A DNA stretch of 8,081 nucleotides from CAYOVG01 sp964407285 (GTDB lineage: Bacteria > Desulfobacterota > Syntrophobacteria > Syntrophobacterales > Syntrophobacteraceae). Below the pieces are notes generated by a model, which did no database searches, was not told where the DNA came from, and was given only the letters and a program-made list of their open reading frames with translations. The DNA lies in the NCBI GenBank assembly GCA_964407285.1, contig CAYOVG010000322.1, forward strand, positions 1 to 8,081. Direction: 5' to 3'. The translations under genes were made by a program, and so were the position numbers. This document shows, one piece after another, positions 1-6,641 of the stretch (positions are counted from its first letter, which is position 1; each line of letters begins with the position of its first letter).

Positions 1-471
1 GTTCTGCGGATTTTCGTAGGCACGTCTCATGGATTCCTGGTAATTGCGAAATCCTCTACCCTGGACTGATTCACCAACATCTTCCAAACCGGGGATGCGC
101 TTTATGAGCGATCCACTTAAACCCGTCAGGCCATGAAAAAAGCCGGGACCATATTGATGGTACCCGGCTGTAAGTGCGCGGCGTGCAGCGGAGCGATTTT
201 CACGGTTCGCTTGCCGTCTGGCTTCTACCTCCGGGTCGCCCGCAAAGTCATCTCCGTGTTGTCTCTTGGGGGGTTCCGGCGCAACAGTGTTTTCCTCGAT
301 GAATCTGCGTTGCCTTTGCGCCTTTTGTTCCATTGGCAATGAATCAAATTCCGTCTTACCTGTATTCATTAAGGAGAACAACCCACTCAGGGCGCGAACT
401 TTTCTTTCATGTGGAAGCTTCTGGTATTCTTCGTCCTGCTCCCAACGGCGCAATGTCGGATTATCAGGCAT
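1..471 (-). CDS. Partial protein, N-terminal 157 aa, possible large internal virion protein
   Basis: The frame opens at an ATG (469-471) and continues without a stop to the left edge, so the C-terminus is missing. The gap to the previous stop is 13 bases, with only a weak SD (TTGAG). The N-terminus contains two similar charged helical units: EYQKLPHERKVRALSGLF (15-32) and EFDSLPMEQKAQRQRRFIEE (41-60). The repeated F/Y-x-x-LP-x-E/x-x-(K/R) pattern resembles motifs I have seen at the N-termini of large internal or ejected phage proteins. Residues 61-100 are a charged linker. Residues 101-135 are Gly-rich and more apolar (YGPGFFHGLTGLSGSLIKRI), perhaps the beginning of an amphipathic or membrane-active region. 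The family link is weak; an ordinary minor structural protein is equally possible. A terminator-like hairpin lies inside the frame at residues 101-112. Confidence 0.82.
   Translation of the reverse strand, partial: MPDNPTLRRWEQDEEYQKLPHERKVRALSGLFSLMNTGKTEFDSLPMEQKAQRQRRFIEENTVAPEPPKRQHGDDFAGDPEVEARRQANRENRSAARRALTAGYHQYGPGFFHGLTGLSGSLIKRIPGLEDVGESVQGRGFRNYQESMRRAYENPQN
136..169 (-). terminator. Intrinsic-terminator-like hairpin inside the last gene
   Basis: Read on the minus strand, AGCCGGGTACCA and TGGTCCCGGCT form an 11-bp GC-rich stem with one bulged T and a 6-base loop (TCAATA). It is followed at once by a run of T: plus-strand positions 136-141, the last base pairing with the stem. This is the classic shape of a rho-independent terminator, pointing along the operon. 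It lies wholly within the open frame of the partial gene, where it encodes part of TAGYHQYGPGFF. Whether it stops, attenuates or only pauses transcription cannot be told from sequence. Confidence 0.55.
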
Positions 472-484
472 TGTACTCAATATC

Positions 485-1378
485 TTATCTCCCCTGCTGG
501 ACAGAACGACGATAATAATCCAATGTTTCTTTCTCTAACGGCGTCAAACTTCTCGGGTTTGTTCGCTCTTTCTCCAACAAACCCCGAATGATTTCTTGTT
601 CACGTTGTGGAGTCAAAGTTTGATCGGGTACTTTCGGTGTTGGGGTTTGATTGGGTACTGCCGGTGTTGGGGTTTGATTGGGTACTTTCGGATGAAGAAA
701 ATCCATTACACCCCTCGCAGCCTTTCCCAACATCCCTGGCGGGTATGCGTCACCGTCAACAAACCCCGGACCGTAAATTACACGAGAGGGTAGTCCAGGG
801 TTATACGGCACCGCTTTACTTCCACCAGCATCAATAGGAGGCGTGACCGGGGACTTGCCTGGAGGCGTGACCGGGGGCTTGCCTGGAGGCGTAGACTGGT
901 CTGCAACTCCTCCCATTTGCTCTGCGGTTTCCGGACGCAATAGGCCCCGTTGAGTATGTTCCCATGCCAATCCTCGTGCAAGAGATTTGTCTTTCCCGCC
1001 TGAAGCCTCAAAGACTCTAGGGGGCGTCCTCCCCAATTGTTCGAGGGTAACTCCGGGAACAGTAACATGAGTTTTAAGGCCGGTCTCGGGGTCAATGGTC
1101 TCCTGCAAACGTGATTGCATGGCCATTGCCTCCTTCAAATCTTGATCCCTACTCAGGAGTCCAACAGTATCACGATGCTTCCTTTCATCCATTCTGGTTT
1201 TATCAGCAAACGTCCCTTCTATCTCACGCCTAAAGGCATGATCCCTCCGAGCACGATCATCTTCATCATATCTGCTCAGTGTTCGAGCTGTGGCGCCTCT
1301 TTCTCGATCTTGTTGCTCCCACACCTTTTTCAATCTATTGGTCAATAGACTGTTGAAATCTGATAAAGAGCGGTTCAT
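485..1378 (-). CDS. Low-complexity phage protein with two Pro-rich tandem repeat tracts
   Basis: I do not recognise this 297-residue protein. Residues 1-95 are very rich in Arg, Asp, Glu and Lys, with a probable charged helical segment (such as DEDDRARRDHAFRREIE). Residues 96-158 look more ordered (THVTVPGVTLEQLGRTPPRVF, positions 103-123). Two repeat tracts follow: TPPGKPPV/TPPGKSPV/TPP at 163-181, and VPNQTPTPA/VPNQTPTPK/VPDQTLTPQ at 232-258. Between them lies a Gly/Pro segment with YGPGF (202-206). A charged helical tail (259-296) follows the second tract. The Pro/Thr repeats look like flexible or extended spacers rather than catalytic domains. There is no cysteine and no signal peptide. 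The ATG overlaps the upstream stop (ATGA, 1375-1378) and has the strongest SD of the operon: AAGGAGG at 1386-1392, 7 bases upstream. A linker, minor virion or assembly role is conceivable; none is demonstrated. Confidence 0.87.
   Translation of the reverse strand: MNRSLSDFNSLLTNRLKKVWEQQDRERGATARTLSRYDEDDRARRDHAFRREIEGTFADKTRMDERKHRDTVGLLSRDQDLKEAMAMQSRLQETIDPETGLKTHVTVPGVTLEQLGRTPPRVFEASGGKDKSLARGLAWEHTQRGLLRPETAEQMGGVADQSTPPGKPPVTPPGKSPVTPPIDAGGSKAVPYNPGLPSRVIYGPGFVDGDAYPPGMLGKAARGVMDFLHPKVPNQTPTPAVPNQTPTPKVPDQTLTPQREQEIIRGLLEKERTNPRSLTPLEKETLDYYRRSVQQGR
610..690 (-). repeat. Three 27-base tandem repeats encoding VPNQTPTP-type units
   Basis: There are three adjacent 27-base units at 664-690, 637-663 and 610-636. 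The first two differ at only two bases; the third differs from the first at six. They encode VPNQTPTPK/A and VPDQTLTPQ in the 297-residue protein. Because the unit length is a multiple of 3, gain or loss of a unit keeps the frame. The nearly identical first pair suggests recent duplication or slippage, the third being older. Confidence 0.93.
837..892 (-). repeat. 24-base tandem repeats (2.3 copies) encoding TPPGK(P/S)PV
   Basis: Unit 1 (837-860) and unit 2 (861-884) differ at one base, and a third partial copy of 8 bases follows (885-892). The translated unit is an 8-residue TPPGKxPV. It lies in the same gene as the 27-base repeats but is unrelated in sequence. Both are in frame and proline-rich, which points to a spacer region that tolerates length change. 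Confidence 0.92.
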
Positions 1379-2727
1379 CGGTTATCCTCCTTCGCGTAAA
1401 ATGTTATGGGAGCAATCCACCAACCTGGAATGGCTGATCCATGGGGGGTTTTTCCTGCAACAGTCAAATCGTATTGTCGCTGTTCGATCAAATCAGATGC
1501 AGCAAACTCAAAAAATCGCAATTGACTCCAATCGAAATTCCCGGTCCACGACACATCCTTGAGCACCGCAACCCGCTCGCCAACCTTGTACTCTTTGAAG
1601 TCAGTCGGTTTGAGATATATTTCCTCACCTTTGCAAAGCACCTTGTAAACCGAAACGACATCCACATCTTCTTCTGTGGGTTCCATGATTTCCATCACCA
1701 CCCCGGAGGAATAAAATTCCGTCTCGAACCAACTCCCCGCGTACATGAACGGCTGCGTTTGCTGGAACCACCAAACCACAAACGGCATGGTCTTACACAC
1801 CATCACCACCATCTCACCTGGAACAGGGAACGCATCATCCATCGGCAGGTAATACCGCGCCCACATGAGGGGAGAAATGTCATCGTATCCACTGAAAGAA
1901 TTGGCTACCAACTCCAGGTTTCTGTCTGCCGGTAAATATGCGTGATCCAGTATTTTGCGCCCCAATATGGCGTTGATTTCACGAGAATCAGGGGGGAACA
2001 TACTCCCGCCTATCCGAACGGCTTTCGAGTCGTCAAGCGCGAATGCTTGAATGTCTTCGGGATTGATCCATTCGCTCATACCCGTGGTTTCGTTCATGGT
2101 CTCGCTTATGAGTGCCCATGCTTCCTGAACCCCACCCATCCCAATTGGAAACGCAAGGTAGCCCGCATAGTAATCACCAATGGCTGTACTGGGCCCCTGC
2201 CGGCGCCCCCGCTGACCAATCCAATCCGGGCCATGGGATTCGTGTTTCATATTGAAGCGATAAGACCATGATTCAAAACACGCCTGTTTGATATGGTACT
2301 TGGATAAGACCCTGTAAGATGCTTCGTCTTCCCAAATGTACCTCTTCCTCTGCGATATTTGGGAAGGATCGGTCACGCATCGCAACGGTCTCAATGCCGG
2401 ATACCGCCGCAAAATACCACCCATCATTTCCTGAATATCGAGAAAGTTTTCTTCGTCCAGATTCTCAGGAAGGATATTATTGAATTCCCATAAAAACCAT
2501 GGATCGGCCATGACGGGGACTCTGCTTGCAATCCCCTGGTTCTCGTCGCCCAAACGAAAAGTGAAATCACCCGGCGCGAACATCCGACTTGCCAAAGGGC
2601 GTTTCAATAAAAGATTGATTCGTTCGGCCAAGCCCTGGTGTCCGTAAGTAAACGAACCCGCAGGGATGCCTATTTTTTCCAGCGAATATCGCAGGTAATC
2701 AATCATCTCATCGTCGTCATACTTCAT
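1375..2727 (-). CDS. Unrecognised 450-aa aromatic-rich phage protein with SH3/KOW-like C-terminal region
   Basis: I do not recognise the family. The 450 residues are unusually rich in Trp, Tyr, Phe and Met (for example PFVVWWFQQTQPFMYAGSWF, 315-334), suggesting a compact globular protein. An acidic N-terminus (DDDEMIDYLRYSLEKIG) precedes probable helices at 30-45 and 95-110. Residues 340-392 resemble a small beta barrel of the SH3 or KOW type: GVVMEIMEP, then VVSVYKVLCKGEEIYLKP, then a YKVGERVAVLKD strand-turn-strand (380-391). Such a barrel could bind protein or sugar, but no ligand can be named. In contrast to both coiled-coil proteins, it contains cysteines (117, 150, 311, 365). No signal peptide or membrane segment is apparent. 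The ATG shares base 2727 with the upstream TAA (TAATG), with an AGGA 7 bases upstream (2735-2738). Its TGA overlaps the next ATG. It is probably a virion component, from context only. Confidence 0.9.
   Translation of the reverse strand: MKYDDDEMIDYLRYSLEKIGIPAGSFTYGHQGLAERINLLLKRPLASRMFAPGDFTFRLGDENQGIASRVPVMADPWFLWEFNNILPENLDEENFLDIQEMMGGILRRYPALRPLRCVTDPSQISQRKRYIWEDEASYRVLSKYHIKQACFESWSYRFNMKHESHGPDWIGQRGRRQGPSTAIGDYYAGYLAFPIGMGGVQEAWALISETMNETTGMSEWINPEDIQAFALDDSKAVRIGGSMFPPDSREINAILGRKILDHAYLPADRNLELVANSFSGYDDISPLMWARYYLPMDDAFPVPGEMVVMVCKTMPFVVWWFQQTQPFMYAGSWFETEFYSSGVVMEIMEPTEEDVDVVSVYKVLCKGEEIYLKPTDFKEYKVGERVAVLKDVSWTGNFDWSQLRFFEFAASDLIEQRQYDLTVAGKTPHGSAIPGWWIAPITFYAKEDNR
1386..1392 (-). 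promoter_or_regulatory. Strong Shine-Dalgarno of the repeat-containing 297-aa gene
   Basis: AAGGAGG on the minus strand lies 7 bases before the ATG at 1378, inside the 3' end of the upstream gene. It is the closest match in the window to the anti-SD consensus. It fixes the start of the 297-residue protein and suggests it may be translated more efficiently than its neighbours. Confidence 0.85.
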
Positions 2728-4649
2728 TAAGATGTCCTACCGATAAGGTGTGCAACTGTTGTGTTGATTTCCATTTGCTCCAAATCCCGAAGCATACGTT
2801 CGATTGCCATTCTCAAATCACTGACGGCGCTTACTTCCGCTGAAATAACATCCAATCGCCCTTTATGATCAACAATACCCACTGTGTATTCCCTGTCGGC
2901 AATTCGATTGCTTTGTGTTTGCCTGTACTCTGATCGTGCCTTGTTGAGTTCAGCCTCGTCCAAACTCAAGTCATACCTGGACCTGTCCAGTTCACTCTTG
3001 CGGCTTTCCGTTTGGCGTCTAAGTTCGTACAACGTCCTGGTTGTCGCATCATGGCCGACAAGGGATTGCCTCTCTTGTTCCGCGATGGTTTTTCTAGTGT
3101 TGTATTCCTCAATGGAGTATGACTCTCGCATCGGGATCGCGTCTTTTTCAGCTCCATGTATAGCCTCTTCACCTTCGGCGCGCTGTTCGGTAAATCCGAG
3201 CTTTACTGTATCCACTTCGATTTGTGCGGCGCGGGACTCCTCTTCCTTAACGGCCACATCAACTTTTGCCATGGCCGTTGACAATCGGATAATTTCAGAC
3301 TGAATATCTACCAGGCGGGCTTGTGCTTCAATGATGTTCATCTGTTGTTCTCGAATTTGCAGTTCCACTTCCAGGCTGTCCACACCCTCGATCTTATCAA
3401 TTTGAAATTCGATGGTGTTTTTGCGCAACCCTTCTTCCTCTGCGGACGTTTCCAGGCGAGTTTTTTGTATCGTCGTTCGCGTTTTGTCGATTGATTCAAT
3501 ACGCTCCCTATCGAGATTTGTACCGCTGACCTGGAGGGCTTTGGCATCTTTCTGTATCCCCAACCCCCGAATGGCTTGGTTGGTCCGGTCCACATCCTGC
3601 CCAACCTTCCGAATGGATTGAACCGTCTCAGATTGCTGGTGTCTCACTCCATCAATCCGCAAGGATATTTCATCTACCTGTTGATCGAGTTTTGTGCCGG
3701 TGAGACGTTCTGCGGTTTCCTTTTCCAGACCAATACGAGCAACATTCAATTCACCCTCACGAACCTGCATTCGGCTTCGCCGTTGGTCCATGAGAGCCTC
3801 TTCAAGGTGTCCATCTCCACGAGCAACCTGATTGTCCATCTCTGAACGAGAAAGAATTTCCTGCTGCAAACGCAAAGGAAATTCTTCCATGTCGTCTTCA
3901 ACCCCTCGTTGCTCCAGGCGAACACCTTCTTGTGTTAACCGTTCCCCAAGAATTTGCGTATCAATATGGCCGGTTTCAGCGGAAACACGTTCACGCTCGG
4001 CTTCTCGTGTTAATAATTGTGCTTCCTTTGTCTGCACCGCTGTTTGCTGAACTTGCTCTTCGATTCCAGCTTCTTCTATCTGGAGACCTTTGCGTAACAA
4101 GTCCACTTCGGTTTGTTGCAGATCAATATCAGCACGTACCATGTCCAGATCGGCCATCCGCCGATTGAGTTCTTCTTCCTGGACGCTCCGTTGCAACCCG
4201 GTATATTGCGTGGTCAATTCTCGTTTGAGAAAGTTCAATTCTGCTTTTTTAGTCTCCAGTGATTCGTAATCAGCTTCGAGCGCAGCAATCCGCACATCCA
4301 TAAGACTAAATTCCCCTTCGTATTCTTTCCAGGCGGAATCATATTTTGCGGATTCAATACGCATATCGAGCTGGTGTAAATACCGCCGGGCAGCCTCATC
4401 CATGAGCGCCTTAGCCTCATCAGCTTCTATTTTCTCCATGGCCAGGTCGAACATGGCAATGATTCTAGCCAGGTCTTGGCCTGCAACGCGCATGAGTACG
4501 GAAACTCCCTGTTCGTATGCCTGTGCGTAAAGGCTAAAATATTTAATGATCAAACCACGAACGGTTTCCGGCGCCCCGATCCTGAACGGTCTCCAGATAC
4601 CTCGATACCTGACCCGCCCCCTGGATATGATTTCATCATGAAGATTCAC
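2727..4649 (-). CDS. Long cysteine-free coiled-coil protein B (640 aa), likely paralogue of A
   Basis: The product is a second long helical protein with no cysteine. Residues 1-30 are basic and contain two prolines (21 and 27), RYRGIWRPF being prominent. Residues 31-85 read as amphipathic helix, and from about 90 to 625 the sequence is Glu/Gln/Arg-rich coiled coil. Only two more prolines occur (258 and 506), giving uninterrupted segments of about 230 and 247 residues. The C-terminus INTTVAHLIGRTS matches ITNNLTHLLGSTS of protein A at 6 of 13 positions, including H-L-x-G-x-T-S. Overall architecture is also the same: a short head, a long rod and a conserved tip. The start is GTG (4647-4649), supported by an AAGGAG (4655-4660) 5 bases upstream that overlaps the preceding TAA; no nearby in-frame ATG competes. 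Its stop shares one base with the next ATG. A paired or heteromeric filament with A is plausible; function is unproven. Confidence 0.92.
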   Translation of the reverse strand: MNLHDEIISRGRVRYRGIWRPFRIGAPETVRGLIIKYFSLYAQAYEQGVSVLMRVAGQDLARIIAMFDLAMEKIEADEAKALMDEAARRYLHQLDMRIESAKYDSAWKEYEGEFSLMDVRIAALEADYESLETKKAELNFLKRELTTQYTGLQRSVQEEELNRRMADLDMVRADIDLQQTEVDLLRKGLQIEEAGIEEQVQQTAVQTKEAQLLTREAERERVSAETGHIDTQILGERLTQEGVRLEQRGVEDDMEEFPLRLQQEILSRSEMDNQVARGDGHLEEALMDQRRSRMQVREGELNVARIGLEKETAERLTGTKLDQQVDEISLRIDGVRHQQSETVQSIRKVGQDVDRTNQAIRGLGIQKDAKALQVSGTNLDRERIESIDKTRTTIQKTRLETSAEEEGLRKNTIEFQIDKIEGVDSLEVELQIREQQMNIIEAQARLVDIQSEIIRLSTAMAKVDVAVKEEESRAAQIEVDTVKLGFTEQRAEGEEAIHGAEKDAIPMRESYSIEEYNTRKTIAEQERQSLVGHDATTRTLYELRRQTESRKSELDRSRYDLSLDEAELNKARSEYRQTQSNRIADREYTVGIVDHKGRLDVISAEVSAVSDLRMAIERMLRDLEQMEINTTVAHLIGRTS

Positions 4650-4654
4650 GATTA

Positions 4655-4660
4655 CTCCTT
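4655..4660 (-). promoter_or_regulatory. Shine-Dalgarno deciding the GTG start of coiled-coil protein B
   Basis: AAGGAG on the minus strand overlaps the TAA stop of coiled-coil protein A (4659-4661) and lies 5 bases before the GTG at 4647-4649. This placement supports GTG as the true start and implies that ribosomes ending A can directly initiate B. Confidence 0.8.
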
Positions 4661-6641
4661 ACGATGTGGACCCCAAAAGGTGTGTCAGGTTGTTGGTGAT
4701 ACGAGCATTCACCTGTGCATCATGTTCCGCCTGTTTGATTCTAATCCGCTCATCGGATTTTTGGCCGATTGCTCGGGCTGTTCTTCTGTGGTATTCACCC
4801 GCCGTCAATTCATTCAAGTCAGTGCGCTTCTTCTTGTCATACAGTGTCGTTTCAAGGTCAATGTCTCGGGCCTCTTCTGTGTTCTTATGCACCAACGGGA
4901 GAACCTGCTGAGCCTTTGTGACGGTCTGCATGGCCTCGTTCATTCGCACATTCTCGTAGGCCACCTGCCCCTCTCGCTCGGCAATGTCGATGGCGATTTT
5001 GAGAAGAGCCAGTTGATTTTGTGTTCGCATCATTTCCAGCCGGGCACCGGAAATGCGATTCTCGGATTCCACACGATCACGAGCGAGCAGACCACGCTTG
5101 ATTTGATACTCTATGAGTTGAGAATCAAACGGTAGTGTCCTGATTTGTTCAGCCACATAAGCCGTGAGTTTTTCCAGGCGGTCTTGAATGGCAGGCAGTA
5201 AATCCGTAGCTTCCTTTGTTGCAAGATCACCGCTTTTTTCTGCACGTTCCTGTGTCTTTCCCGCAACGGCCTCCCTGCTTTCAATGTATTCTGTGCGAGC
5301 CTCCACGAGGCTTTCCAGTAACCCGAGGTGTTCATGTCTTGCTGTCAGAAGAAGATGATCGGCGGCGATTCGTGCCCTCGCTTCCGTCAATATATTGCGT
5401 TCAGCATCCAGATTACCAACTTCGAGTGTTTGCAGCCCCTGTTGAGACAACAGCTTTGCCGCACCGGCAGTAACAAGGCGGCCTTCCTCGTCAAGTAAAA
5501 GTCCCTCAGCCGATAACCGCGAATCAAGTGCGTCAAGATAATCCTCTTGCGCCACGAGCAGTTCACCTTGTTTTTGAATCAGAACTTGTCTTGCCGTAAT
5601 GTATTTGGCGTTTTCAGCGACAACGGCCAACTCTTTATCCAGGAGGTCTCGTTGTACTTCGATCAAATCAAATTGCGTATCCAGTACGATTCCCGCCTGG
5701 TCCAGTGCTTCCCCGCGAGCTTCCCGAACCGCGATTTGCGCCTCGATGACTTCCGCTTCCTTTTCAAGGACAATGGCCCTGCGGTCCAAAGTTTCGGACC
5801 TGATCGTCCGTAACTGCCTTTGTAGCTCCAAAAGCTCGCTCTTCTTAGCAATCACCAGATGGCGCAGTTCGATGGTTGTCCTTTGTTCCGCATACAATCG
5901 AACATACTGCCGGGCGATGTACAAACGAGCATTGGCAATTTCCCAATCCTTGAGCGATATTTCCCTGTCAAGTTTCGCTATGGTAATTCTGTAGGGCAAT
6001 AACCTTTGCAGGAGTGCCGTCAAATCAAATTCCATGGATACCAGTTCGGCCCGTTTCGCCATATTGCGTTCCAACAAAGGAATGATTTGAAGCCGTTTTT
6101 CCAGCGTGGCATATTTGGCCGCTCCGAGCCTGTCAGCTTCATTCAGTACCAACTCTCGATACGGCAGGATTTCCCTCTGTGCATGTTCAAGTTCAATCCG
6201 GATATTCTTGAGTGCTTCTTCGACAATGACCTTTCGCAGGTCGTTTTCAATCGCAAGGTTCCGAATATGGAGCAATCCAAGTTCAGCATTGGCCTTGTCC
6301 GTACCGATTTCTTTTTCCAGGTCAGAGAAAAGCTCCGCCTGCCACAAATCAAATTCAATCCGTGCTCGTTCGGCCTCTTCGTTCTTGCCCAACTCGAAGG
6401 ATTTGGTGAGAAGCTCCATGAGTTCATTCGCCACCTGCATGTTGATCTCGGAGAGCTTCATCTTGTGCATGTGTTCTATGTGCATCAAGATGTGCCAGTA
6501 ATGGCCCGGCGCAGCAAGATGTCCGTTCCTTGCTATACCGGACGACAAATCTTGAATATTCCCCACCGTCTCCAACAGTACGGGAACCTTCAATTGAGCG
6601 AACCGGTTTATTTCATGGCTTCTTTGTTCTGCTTGATCCAT
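4659..6641 (-). CDS. Long cysteine-free coiled-coil protein A (660 aa), probable virion rod or fibre
   Basis: The predicted product is almost entirely helical, with no cysteine. Numbered from the GTG at 6644 (661 residues), about 1-60 look like a compact head with prolines at 21 and 46 and a His/Met-rich segment (HYWHILMHIEHMHKM, 48-62). Residues 65-640 are rich in Glu, Arg, Leu, Ala and Gln with regular apolar spacing. Prolines fall at 161, 189, 217, 484, 505 and 583, leaving 218-483 proline-free, long enough for one uninterrupted helix of roughly 40 nm. It ends in ITNNLTHLLGSTS, closely matching the end of the next protein. There is no Walker A motif, so it is not an SMC-type ATPase. I prefer the ATG at 6639-6641: its SD GAGGAA (6648-6653) lies 6 bases away, versus 3 for the GTG at 6642-6644. 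Following a tail-type gene, a fibre, whisker, rod or assembly scaffold is likely, but this is inference. Confidence 0.9.
   Translation of the reverse strand: MDQAEQRSHEINRFAQLKVPVLLETVGNIQDLSSGIARNGHLAAPGHYWHILMHIEHMHKMKLSEINMQVANELMELLTKSFELGKNEEAERARIEFDLWQAELFSDLEKEIGTDKANAELGLLHIRNLAIENDLRKVIVEEALKNIRIELEHAQREILPYRELVLNEADRLGAAKYATLEKRLQIIPLLERNMAKRAELVSMEFDLTALLQRLLPYRITIAKLDREISLKDWEIANARLYIARQYVRLYAEQRTTIELRHLVIAKKSELLELQRQLRTIRSETLDRRAIVLEKEAEVIEAQIAVREARGEALDQAGIVLDTQFDLIEVQRDLLDKELAVVAENAKYITARQVLIQKQGELLVAQEDYLDALDSRLSAEGLLLDEEGRLVTAGAAKLLSQQGLQTLEVGNLDAERNILTEARARIAADHLLLTARHEHLGLLESLVEARTEYIESREAVAGKTQERAEKSGDLATKEATDLLPAIQDRLEKLTAYVAEQIRTLPFDSQLIEYQIKRGLLARDRVESENRISGARLEMMRTQNQLALLKIAIDIAEREGQVAYENVRMNEAMQTVTKAQQVLPLVHKNTEEARDIDLETTLYDKKKRTDLNELTAGEYHRRTARAIGQKSDERIRIKQAEHDAQVNARITNNLTHLLGSTS

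Noticed and set aside
610..892. Repeats as a CRISPR array or iteron-type origin
   Set aside because: The units are directly adjacent without spacers, have codon-multiple length and encode a regular peptide repeat inside a gene.
1490..1545. Possible terminator on the minus strand near a run of T in the 450-residue gene
   Set aside because: The only stem available is about 4-5 AT-rich base pairs, too weak to count.
1441..1935. A 164-codon plus-strand frame with a run of histidines
   Set aside because: The His run is the reverse reading of the Met/Val-coding MVVMV region of the 450-residue gene. No SD or neighbouring plus-strand gene supports it.
4476..5135. A 219-codon plus-strand frame with Cys-rich and apolar stretches
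   Set aside because: It straddles the junction of the two coiled-coil genes antisense, and its composition is what reverse-complemented coiled-coil codons give.
2727..6641. SMC or Rad50-like chromosome-segregation ATPases
   Set aside because: Long coiled coils attract such annotations, but neither protein has a Walker A (GxxGxGKS/T) or ABC signature motif.
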